Assembly (NCBI GenBank): GCA_964608185.1
Contig: CAZSMR010000009.1
Location: 1 to 34,753, forward strand
From: Porticoccus sp964608185
GTDB lineage: Bacteria > Pseudomonadota > Gammaproteobacteria > Pseudomonadales > Porticoccaceae
Direction of reading: 5' to 3'
DNA: 34,753 bases
Each line of letters opens with the position of its first letter. Within the stretch, counting starts at the first letter, position 1. Position numbers and translations under genes: made by a program. Shown here in pieces: positions 1 through 6,153 of the stretch. The notes below the pieces were generated by a model. The model made no database searches, was not told the origin of the DNA, and saw only the letters and a list, made by a program, of their open reading frames with translations.

Positions 1-1
1 G

Positions 2-133
2 GCTAACCCAACAGACGCAGTCCAGAGTTTACGTGCCGATGAAATAACTGAATATGATCAACGGAAAGTTTTTCAAGAAATTGCTCCCTCCGTAGAAAAT
101 GGATTGTATCTTGTCCCCAAAGTGATTGATTAA
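2..133 (+). CDS. gatC: GatC, C-terminal end (partial at window edge)
   Basis: This is the 3' end of the gene for the small C subunit of the GatCAB amidotransferase. GatC holds the A and B subunits together, and the complex converts Glu-tRNA(Gln) and/or Asp-tRNA(Asn) to the amide forms. Only the last 43 codons are in the window. Read from base 2 they give a protein ending in GLYLVPKVID, preceded by LRAD, EYDQ and an FQEIAP stretch, which is the usual GatC C-terminus. The 5' part lies to the left of the window. The stop codon is 40 bases before gatA, so gatC, gatA and gatB form one operon. The sequence does not tell which of the two tRNA substrates is used. Confidence 0.93.
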   Translation, partial: ANPTDAVQSLRADEITEYDQRKVFQEIAPSVENGLYLVPKVID

Positions 134-135
134 AA

Positions 136-167
136 AATTAAGGAATTAAGGAATTAAGGAATTAAGG
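136..167 (+). repeat. four perfect tandem copies of AATTAAGG before gatA
   Basis: An 8-bp unit, AATTAAGG, is repeated four times without a mismatch. It fills most of the gatC-gatA spacer. Each unit carries an AAGG that can act as a Shine-Dalgarno core, and the last AAGG (164-167) lies 6 bases before the gatA ATG, a good distance. Loss or gain of a unit would leave that last RBS in place and only change the distance to the gatC stop. Confidence 0.95.
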
Positions 168-173
168 CAGTTT

Positions 174-1673
174 ATGAGTGATCACAACATACAAACACAA
201 ACTATTGCTGGTATTATTTCTGGCTTAAATACAGGAAAATTTTCTAGCGTAGAAATTACCCAACATTATTTGAACCGAATACATAAACTTAACAGTGCTT
301 ACAACTGCTACATCACTGTTTGTGAAGAGTCGGCTATAACCCAAGCAAAAAGCGCTGACAAAAAACGTGCTACAGGAACCTTTCCTGAATTTTGCGGGGT
401 CCCAATCGCACATAAAGATATTTTCTGCACGAAAGATATACTTACAAGCTGCGGATCTAAAATGCTAGATAACTTTGTACCTCCCTATAATGCAACAGTG
501 GTAGAAAGATTTTACGATGCCGGAGCTATAGTTTTAGGAAAAACTAATATGGATGAGTTTGCAATGGGCTCATCGAATGAAACCAGCTTTTACGGTCCAG
601 TCAAAAACCCTTGGAATATTACTACAGTTCCCGGTGGTTCTTCTGGTGGTTCTGCTGCAGCAGTTGCTGCGCAGCTTGCGCCAGGGGCTACAGGAACAGA
701 TACAGGTGGATCTATTCGACAGCCTGCAGCTCTTTGCGGAATTACTGGACTCAAACCAACTTATGGACGAGTTTCTCGTTGGGGAATGATTGCTTTTGCG
801 TCGAGTCTTGATCAAGCAGGGCCTATGGCAAAAACTGCAGAAGACTGCGCATTGATGCTTGAAGTTATGGCTGGCTATGACGCTAAAGACTCAACATCAA
901 CAAATACTCCTACTCCAAATTATACATCACATCTTTCTGCTCCATTAGACGGCTTAAGAATAGGAATTCCGAAAGAGTATTTCCAGAATGGCCTAAATCC
1001 TGAGACTGAAAAATACGTTTTAGAAGCCTTAAATCTGCTAGAAAAAAAGGGTGCTTCATTAATTAGTATAAATCTTCCGCATACCCATCTTGCAGTCCCC
1101 GCTTATTACGTTATTGCGCCCGCCGAGGCATCGGCAAACCTATCAAGATTTGATGGAGTTCGTTATGGGTATAGATGCGAAAATCCAACAGATTTATATG
1201 ATATGTATACACGAAGTCGTGCTGAAGGATTTGGTGATGAAGTGAAACGTCGAATCCTAGTAGGAACTTATTGTCTTTCGGCTGGTTATTATGATGCTTA
1301 CTATCGAAAAGCGCAGCAAGTTAGGCGTCTTATCAAGCAAGATTTTGTTTCTGCATTTAAGACTGTTGATGTGATTATGGGTCCAACATCCCCTAATCCA
1401 GCTTTTGAGTTTGGATCAAAAAGTAAAAATCCTATAGAAATGTATCTAGAGGATATATTCACCATTGCGACAAACTTAGCTGGACTACCTGGCATGTCTA
1501 TTCCTTGTGGGTTTGTAGACAAGAAACCCGTTGGAATACAGATCATAGGTAACTATTTTGAAGAAACGCGGATGCTTAATGTGGCCCATCAGTTTCAGCG
1601 TGCTTCCGATTGGCATCAAAAAGATCCAGAAGACATAAAAGTTCAAAATAAAGATAAGAAGAGGTCTCAATAA
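174..1673 (+). CDS. gatA: Glu-tRNA(Gln)/Asp-tRNA(Asn) amidotransferase subunit A
   Basis: GatA is the glutaminase/amidase subunit of cytoplasmic GatCAB. It releases ammonia from glutamine, which is channelled to GatB. The 499-residue protein has the full amidase signature: Lys81 in PIAHKD, the glycine/serine-rich stretch at 153-160 with Ser156, and Ser180 in GTDTGGSIRQP. These three fit the Lys/cis-Ser/Ser catalytic triad of the family, with the same mutual spacing as in characterised GatA enzymes. Length is normal (about 480-500). The ATG at 174 follows an AAGG at 6 bases. The stop codon shares one base with the gatB start, so translation of the two is very likely coupled. Confidence 0.98.
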   Translation: MSDHNIQTQTIAGIISGLNTGKFSSVEITQHYLNRIHKLNSAYNCYITVCEESAITQAKSADKKRATGTFPEFCGVPIAHKDIFCTKDILTSCGSKMLDNFVPPYNATVVERFYDAGAIVLGKTNMDEFAMGSSNETSFYGPVKNPWNITTVPGGSSGGSAAAVAAQLAPGATGTDTGGSIRQPAALCGITGLKPTYGRVSRWGMIAFASSLDQAGPMAKTAEDCALMLEVMAGYDAKDSTSTNTPTPNYTSHLSAPLDGLRIGIPKEYFQNGLNPETEKYVLEALNLLEKKGASLISINLPHTHLAVPAYYVIAPAEASANLSRFDGVRYGYRCENPTDLYDMYTRSRAEGFGDEVKRRILVGTYCLSAGYYDAYYRKAQQVRRLIKQDFVSAFKTVDVIMGPTSPNPAFEFGSKSKNPIEMYLEDIFTIATNLAGLPGMSIPCGFVDKKPVGIQIIGNYFEETRMLNVAHQFQRASDWHQKDPEDIKVQNKDKKRSQ

Positions 1674-3130
1674 TGGAATGGGAGACTGTTATTGGCCTAG
1701 AAGTTCATGTTCAGCTCGCCACTAAATCGAAGATTTTTTCAGGATCAAGTACTTCTTTTGGTGCAGAACCCAACACACAAGCGTCCGCTTTAGACCTAGG
1801 GATGCCAGGAACGCTGCCTACTCCTAACGTAGAAGCATTTCGTCAAGCAGTTATGTTTGGGTTAGCTATAGGTGCAGTAATCACAAAAAATTCAGTATTT
1901 GAGCGTAAAAATTATTTCTACCCGGATCTACCTAAAGGATACCAAACTACGCAACTCGAAAAACCTATAGTAGGGCCCGGAAAAATAGAAATTGAATTAT
2001 CAAATGGTAATAAAAAATCTATTAGAATTCACCATGCCCATTTAGAGGAAGATGCTGGTAAGTCAATACATGAGAATCTTCAAAATATGACTGGAGTAGA
2101 TTTAAACCGAGCGGGAACTCCATTAATAGAAATTGTATCAGAACCAGATTTAAGCAATGCAGAAGAAGCAATTACTTTTGCAAAAAAACTGCATAGCATT
2201 GTTACTTCTCTAGGAATTTGTGATGGAGAAATGTCTCAGGGTTCAATGCGGTTCGATGTGAATATCTCAGTCAGGAAACCTGGCAAACCTCTTGGAACTA
2301 GAACAGAAACTAAGAACCTAAATTCCTTCAAATTTATGGAGGATGCCATCAGTATGGAAGTTGAGCGTCAAATCTATCTAATAGAAGATGGAGGAAAAGT
2401 TGCTCAAGAAACAAGATTGTTCAATGGAAATACTAAAGAATCAAAGTCTTTGCGTAGCAAAGAAGAAGCTAATGATTATAGGTACTTTCCTTGTCCTGAC
2501 CTTTTACCTGTTGTGATAACAGATGAGTATATTGAAGAAATCCGTAATACTCTACCTGAGCTTCCAGAAGCTATGTATGAGCGCTTTATGGAGAGTTACT
2601 CTCTATCTAGTTATGACGCAAATATACTATGCAGTGACCCTATGATGGGCAAGTACTTTGAGATCGTAGCCGAAAAAAGTGGTGATGCTAAGATGGCTGC
2701 GAATTGGATATTAGGAGAACTTTTGGCTCGACTTAATGCCACAAACTTAACTTTTGCTCACTGTCCTGTATCAGCTGATCAAATTGCAGGAATGATTTGC
2801 CGCATTCAAGATAATACTATTTCAAGTAAAATGGCCAAACAGGTCTTTGATGGAATGTGGAACGGTGATGGTAATACAGATACTATAATTGAGTCGAGGG
2901 GCCTAAAGCAGGTTTCAGATGATAACCTAATTGAGTTGATGGCCATAACTGTACTAGAAGAAAATTCTATGCAGGTTGATGATTTTCTAAAAGCCGAAAA
3001 AGTTAAGCGTTCAAAAATGCTGGGGTATTTTGTTGGGCAGGTGATGAAAGAATCAAAAGGTCAAGCAAACCCAAAACAAGTCAACGCTATTTTACTGCAA
3101 AAACTTAATGAACTTGTCCAAAAAAATTAA
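1673..3130 (+). CDS. gatB: Glu-tRNA(Gln)/Asp-tRNA(Asn) amidotransferase subunit B
   Basis: GatB binds the mischarged tRNA and activates its side-chain carboxylate (kinase step) before amide transfer. The 485-residue protein begins with the typical ETVIGLEVHVQL, followed by LGMPGTLP, an ERKNYFYPDLPKGYQ segment near residue 78, HLEEDAGKS, and DLNRAGTPLIEIVSEPD. The C-terminal part (about 330-485) is the helical YqeY-like tRNA-binding tail. The ATG overlaps the last base of the gatA stop (TAATG), and an AAGAGG (1659-1664) in the end of gatA supplies the RBS. Length is normal and no key residue is missing. Confidence 0.98.
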   Translation: MEWETVIGLEVHVQLATKSKIFSGSSTSFGAEPNTQASALDLGMPGTLPTPNVEAFRQAVMFGLAIGAVITKNSVFERKNYFYPDLPKGYQTTQLEKPIVGPGKIEIELSNGNKKSIRIHHAHLEEDAGKSIHENLQNMTGVDLNRAGTPLIEIVSEPDLSNAEEAITFAKKLHSIVTSLGICDGEMSQGSMRFDVNISVRKPGKPLGTRTETKNLNSFKFMEDAISMEVERQIYLIEDGGKVAQETRLFNGNTKESKSLRSKEEANDYRYFPCPDLLPVVITDEYIEEIRNTLPELPEAMYERFMESYSLSSYDANILCSDPMMGKYFEIVAEKSGDAKMAANWILGELLARLNATNLTFAHCPVSADQIAGMICRIQDNTISSKMAKQVFDGMWNGDGNTDTIIESRGLKQVSDDNLIELMAITVLEENSMQVDDFLKAEKVKRSKMLGYFVGQVMKESKGQANPKQVNAILLQKLNELVQKN

Positions 3131-3155
3131 ACTTAAATAAAAATAATTAAATATT

Positions 3156-3452
3156 ATGGCGCTTTTAAAAGATAAACAGAAAGTACTAGGTGAGGTTTTT
3201 GATGAAGAAAGGATCAAGACCTTTTTAGATTTCACGCCGCCTAAAAATATAAATCCAGACTTCCATCTCTTAGAGAAAGCCTATCGGGGAATGAATGTGG
3301 ATAATTTCGATACTTTCATTAGTTTTTTTCTTGGCAAGGGTTATGATATAAACTCAAAAAATCCTGAAGGTAAGAGTTTCTCAGCAATAATTAAAGAGCA
3401 CCGTCATGGAAAGCCGTATTCTAATGTTCTAAAAAAATATGGTGGTATCTAA
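3156..3452 (+). CDS. PA4642-family conserved protein of unknown function
   Basis: A 98-residue, charged, soluble protein without signal peptide or membrane segment. Its sequence, with KDKQKVLGEVFDEERIK at the start and NPDFHLLEKAYRGM near residue 35, resembles the small family named after P. aeruginosa PA4642, for which I know no function. The second half, with repeated FxxFFLGKGYDINSKNPEG-like spacing, has an ankyrin-like look (YDIN...G), but one short unit is not enough to call the fold. It begins 25 bases after gatB with no good Shine-Dalgarno, so it may be read from the gatCAB transcript. Family assignment is from memory of the sequence pattern. Confidence 0.8.
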   Translation: MALLKDKQKVLGEVFDEERIKTFLDFTPPKNINPDFHLLEKAYRGMNVDNFDTFISFFLGKGYDINSKNPEGKSFSAIIKEHRHGKPYSNVLKKYGGI

Positions 3453-3517
3453 AATAACCACTAATTTTATATAAGAGCGAAAATAAAAATAAGATGATGA
3501 TTTTAATAAAAAAAGCC

Positions 3518-3565
3518 GGAGGGTAGATGGTGGTGAATCGCTCAAAAAAAACTAGTTCGTTGTAA
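3518..3565 (+). other. possible 12-codon mini-ORF with a very strong RBS
   Basis: In the gap 3453-3786 there is a near-perfect Shine-Dalgarno GGAGGG (3518-3523) followed by ATG GTG GTG at 3527-3535 and an open frame of 12 codons ending at TAA 3563-3565 (peptide MVVNRSKKTSSL). The GTG at 3530 has the best distance (6 bases). It could be a leader peptide, a remnant of a gene start, or chance. The surrounding sequence is otherwise very AT-rich, so the GC-rich island here stands out. There is no family evidence. Confidence 0.25.
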
Positions 3566-3670
3566 GATTAAAAATTCATATCAAATATAGAACAAACATT
3601 TATATTCTATCTCAATTTTCTAAAATTTCTCCGTAAAGTTGAATAATTCATATTTTTAATTTATTTTAAT

Positions 3671-3704
3671 GAAAATCATTATCATTATCATTTTTAACTA
3701 TAAT
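3671..3704 (+). promoter_or_regulatory. Fur box overlapping the promoter of the cupin gene
   Basis: The reverse complement of 3671-3689 reads GATAATGATAATGATTTTC, which agrees with the classic 19-bp Fur consensus GATAATGATAATCATTATC at 17 positions. A perfect -10 hexamer TATAAT lies just downstream at 3699-3704, so the Fur site covers the -35 region (TCATTA at 17-bp spacing, a weak match). That is the usual position for Fur repression. Transcription would begin near 3711 and give a leader of about 75 bases before the cupin start at 3787. The rest of 3453-3786 shows only AT-rich sequence and the mini-ORF noted separately. Confidence 0.7.
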
Positions 3705-3786
3705 AAATATATAAACATAAGTAACATTTATAATATAATAAAATTAGTGTGGGATTTAAATTTTTTTGATGGCTTGGAGAACTCGT

Positions 3787-4119
3787 ATGATTAGTGAAAT
3801 TAATCTGGAAGGTCTAATAACTTGTAACTGGAAAGATATTGAAGCCGTAGAAGGGGCACCAGGAATAACAGTAAGAAATCTTTGGCGAGGAGAAAATAAT
3901 AAGCGTATAGATATATACGAATTTTCACCTGGTGCTGTTTATGGAGCGCTTGATGTGCATGAGGCTGGCCCTGAACAAGTGTTTGTTCTATCTGGAATTT
4001 TTAACGATGGCAGAAATAACCATAAAACAGGTACTTTTTTACATCACCCAAAGGGATCAGCTCATATACCTCAATCAAAATCTGGCTGTGTGCTCCTTGT
4101 AATTTTTCCGGAAGGATAA
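3787..4119 (+). CDS. small ChrR-like cupin protein, probably Fur-regulated
   Basis: A 110-residue single-domain cupin. The order FSPGA (47-51), DVHEAGPEQVFVLSG (56-70), TGTFLHHPKGSAH (81-93) and the end GCVLLVIF is that of the ChrR-type cupin family, whose members bind a metal or small ligand. The first His of the usual HxH is Asp56 here; His58, Glu63 and His93 remain as possible ligands. I start it at ATG 3787 because GGAGA (3776-3780) lies 6 bases before; the longer reading from 3766 has no RBS. It lacks the N-terminal zinc/anti-sigma part of true ChrR, so it is not a complete anti-sigma factor. The Fur box suggests expression under iron shortage. Its substrate is unknown. Confidence 0.82.
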   Translation: MISEINLEGLITCNWKDIEAVEGAPGITVRNLWRGENNKRIDIYEFSPGAVYGALDVHEAGPEQVFVLSGIFNDGRNNHKTGTFLHHPKGSAHIPQSKSGCVLLVIFPEG

Positions 4120-4174
4120 AAAATTGCAAGTCATTGGTATCTATATAAAACTATTTGGCGTTTGTGTTAATTCG

Positions 4175-4202
4175 TTGACTCGAAGAAAAACTGGTATATA
4201 AT
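4175..4202 (+). promoter_or_regulatory. probable csp promoter
   Basis: TTGACT (4175-4180) and TATAAT (4197-4202) are separated by 16 bases, a strong sigma-70 type pair. The expected start is near 4209, about 154 bases before the csp ATG. Confidence 0.65.
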
Positions 4203-4208
4203 TAAATT

Positions 4209-4362
4209 AGCTTGAAAATACCTCCTATATTTATGCACGCCATCACGATGTCTCACCTTTAGTAGCTCATCCGGTTCTTCATAAGTAATAGCAAAACATT
4301 TCAGCAAACAACGGTCTTTTTTTAAGACTAAAAATTACTATTGATTTAAAAAGGATAAAATT
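4209..4362 (+). promoter_or_regulatory. long 5' leader of the cold-shock gene
   Basis: If the promoter at 4175-4202 is used, the csp mRNA has an untranslated leader of about 154 bases, close to the roughly 160 bases of E. coli cspA, whose leader folds differently in the cold. Visible elements are ACCTCCT near 4220, able to pair with a Shine-Dalgarno, a small hairpin GTCTT (4314-4318)/AAGAC (4324-4328), and the RBS AAGGA (4351-4355). I do not see the E. coli cold-box sequence. Confidence 0.45.
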
Positions 4363-4572
4363 ATGTCTACTACTACTGGTACTGTTAAGTGGTTCAATGA
4401 AGCAAAAGGTTTTGGGTTCATTGAGCAAGAGTCTGGTCCAGACGTATTTGCTCACTTCAGCGCTATTGCTGCAGAAGGGTTTAAAACTTTAATGGAAGGA
4501 CAGAAAGTAGAATTCACAGTCACAGAAGGCCAAAAGGGTCCTCAAGCTGAGAATATAACTGTAATTAGTTAA
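4363..4572 (+). CDS. cspA: CspA-family cold-shock protein
   Basis: A 69-residue single cold-shock domain protein that binds single-stranded RNA/DNA and melts secondary structure. Both RNA-binding motifs are present: RNP1 KGFGFI (residues 15-20) and RNP2 VFAHF (28-32), with TVKWFNEAKG at the N-terminus and an ending QAENITVIS. AAGGA lies 7 bases before ATG. The long leader suggests post-transcriptional or cold control. It faces the rhlE/rhlB helicase genes, which act on structured RNA as well, and shares a terminator with rhlE. Several paralogues usually exist per genome, so the exact csp letter is uncertain. Confidence 0.96.
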   Translation: MSTTTGTVKWFNEAKGFGFIEQESGPDVFAHFSAIAAEGFKTLMEGQKVEFTVTEGQKGPQAENITVIS

Positions 4573-4594
4573 GATTTTATATCTAACTATTTAG

Positions 4595-4629
4595 AAAAAA
4601 AGGTGTGAATAAATTCATACCTTTTTTTT
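4595..4629. terminator. bidirectional terminator between csp and rhlE
   Basis: A-run, stem GGTGTGAAT (4602-4610), short loop, stem ATTCATACC (4613-4621), then eight T (4622-4629). One pair is G-U. The A-run on one side and T-run on the other make it an intrinsic terminator for both csp (plus) and rhlE (minus), whose stop codons face each other 61 bases apart. Confidence 0.88.
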
Positions 4630-4633
4630 AACC

Positions 4634-5926
4634 TCATCTACGGCGACCTTGGTTACTTTTATCTCCAGAATGCTTGCTAGAGACTCCAGCCCAAACATTT
4701 TTATTTGCACTATGCCTATTTCCATCTGATCTTTTTTTTGTCTTGCCTCTATTTTGCTGACCTCTATCTATTGGCACAGCTTTAATTGTGGGGTCTGGCA
4801 AAAAGCCATCAATTATTTTTTTAGGAATGCTCAGCTTTAAAAGACGCTCTATATCTCGCAATAATTTATGTTCGTCTATACATACTAGTGATGACGCCTC
4901 ACCTTCATTACCTGCTCGGCCAGTACGACCGATACGATGGACATAGTCCTCAGGAATATTTGGTAGTTCAAAATTAACAACGTGTGGTAATTGGTCAATA
5001 TCAAGTCCGCGAGCAGCAATGTCTGTGGCTACTAGTACGCGCACTTTCCCTTGTTTGAAATCAGCTAATGCCTTAGTTCTAGCACCTTGACTCTTGTTCC
5101 CATGGATAGCGGCAGCTCTTAATCCGTCTGCTTCAAGTTGTTTAGCTAATCTATTCGCACCGTGTTTTGTACGAGTGAAAACTAATACTTGCTTCCAATT
5201 TTCCGAGCCAATCAAAAAAGAAAGCAATTCGCGCTTTTTATTCTTGTCAACAAAATGAATAACCTGTTCAATTCTTTCAGCAGTTTTATTTCTTTGAGCT
5301 ACTTCTATCAATTTAGGTGTATTTAATAATTTATCGGCAAGTTTTTTTATTTCATCTGAAAAGGTTGCTGAAAAAAGTAGATTTTGACGTTGCTTCGGTA
5401 GCAAAGCTAAAAGTCTCTTAATATCCGGAAGAAAACCCATATCTAGCATTCGGTCTGCTTCGTCTAATATTAATATTTCTATTTTAGAAAGATCTATTGT
5501 TTTTTGTTTTGCATGATCAAGCAGACGGCCTGGTGTAGCTATTAAAATATCAACACCTGAACGTAATTTAGCTATCTGTGGATTTATTTTTACCCCTCCG
5601 AAAACTACGGTAGATCTGATTCTAAGATATTTACTATAAGTATTAATACTTTCTGATACTTGTGCAGCTAGCTCTCTGGTAGGCGTGACTACTAGAGCTC
5701 TGATAGGTCTACGCCCTTCTTCTAATGTGTGCTTGCTTAAGATTTGAAGCATAGGCAAAGTAAATCCGGCTGTTTTTCCAGTGCCTGTTTGAGCGCCGGC
5801 TAAAACATCAAGACCTTCGAGTATTATAGGGATTGCTTTGGCTTGTATAGGGGTAGGTTGAGTGTACCCTTGTTCAGAAACAGCACGGAGTATATCGGCT
5901 GATAAGCCGAGGTTAGAAAATAACAT
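4634..5926 (-). CDS. rhlE: DEAD-box RNA helicase RhlE
   Basis: An ATP-dependent RNA helicase of the RhlE type, 430 residues. In order it has the Q motif (TPIQ, 25-28), motif I AQTGTGKT (45-52), PTRELA (82-87), TPGR (131-134), DEAD (155-158), SAT (186-188), an ARGLDI segment and HRIGRTGR (330-337). A basic, low-complexity tail from about 390 (many K, R, N, S) should add RNA affinity. The N-terminus beginning MLFSNLGLS matches RhlE. RhlE proteins remodel ribosome precursors and structured RNA. The ATG at 5926 has GGAG 11 bases upstream, directly after a leader hairpin. A good promoter at 6083-6111 suggests it is transcribed apart from rhlB. Confidence 0.94.
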   Translation of the reverse strand: MLFSNLGLSADILRAVSEQGYTQPTPIQAKAIPIILEGLDVLAGAQTGTGKTAGFTLPMLQILSKHTLEEGRRPIRALVVTPTRELAAQVSESINTYSKYLRIRSTVVFGGVKINPQIAKLRSGVDILIATPGRLLDHAKQKTIDLSKIEILILDEADRMLDMGFLPDIKRLLALLPKQRQNLLFSATFSDEIKKLADKLLNTPKLIEVAQRNKTAERIEQVIHFVDKNKKRELLSFLIGSENWKQVLVFTRTKHGANRLAKQLEADGLRAAAIHGNKSQGARTKALADFKQGKVRVLVATDIAARGLDIDQLPHVVNFELPNIPEDYVHRIGRTGRAGNEGEASSLVCIDEHKLLRDIERLLKLSIPKKIIDGFLPDPTIKAVPIDRGQQNRGKTKKRSDGNRHSANKNVWAGVSSKHSGDKSNQGRRR

Positions 5927-5942
5927 AGGGAATAAAACTCCA

Positions 5943-5991
5943 ATATCAGCGTTCCTTCGCTGTCATTAAAGGAACAGTTTAGTGCTGATAT
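5943..5991 (-). promoter_or_regulatory. two-tier hairpin in the rhlE leader
   Basis: Two perfect complementary arms nest here: ATATCAGC (5943-5950) with GCTGATAT (5984-5991), and GTTCCTT (5951-5957) with AAGGAAC (5969-5975). They leave an 11-base loop and an 8-base bulge. On the minus strand the structure ends 3 bases before the GGAG (5936-5939) that serves rhlE. There is no T-run, so it is not an intrinsic terminator; a role in translation or mRNA stability of rhlE is likelier. Confidence 0.7.
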
Positions 5992-6082
5992 ATAATTTAA
6001 AGGTGTCTAGATATATTTAAAGGCTTACCGAGATCACTTCTTAAGAAAATAAGGTATCAATCAAAAGATATTTAGTCACACA

Positions 6083-6111
6083 ATTATAGCAATTAGAGCT
6101 CAATGAGTCTA
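6083..6111 (-). promoter_or_regulatory. probable rhlE promoter
   Basis: On the minus strand TAGACT (6106-6111) and a perfect TATAAT (6083-6088) are 17 bases apart. Transcription would start near 6076 and give an rhlE leader of about 150 bases, which includes the hairpin at 5943-5991. The rest of the rhlB-rhlE gap (5927-6153) shows nothing else I can name. Confidence 0.55.
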
Positions 6112-6153
6112 TCTCTACAGACAAATTCTGATATTTGAAAATAAAAAACTATT

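Noticed and set aside
5943..5991. Intrinsic terminator for rhlB
   Set aside because: The hairpin is strong, but on the minus strand it is followed by the rhlE RBS and not by a T-run; it fits a leader structure better.
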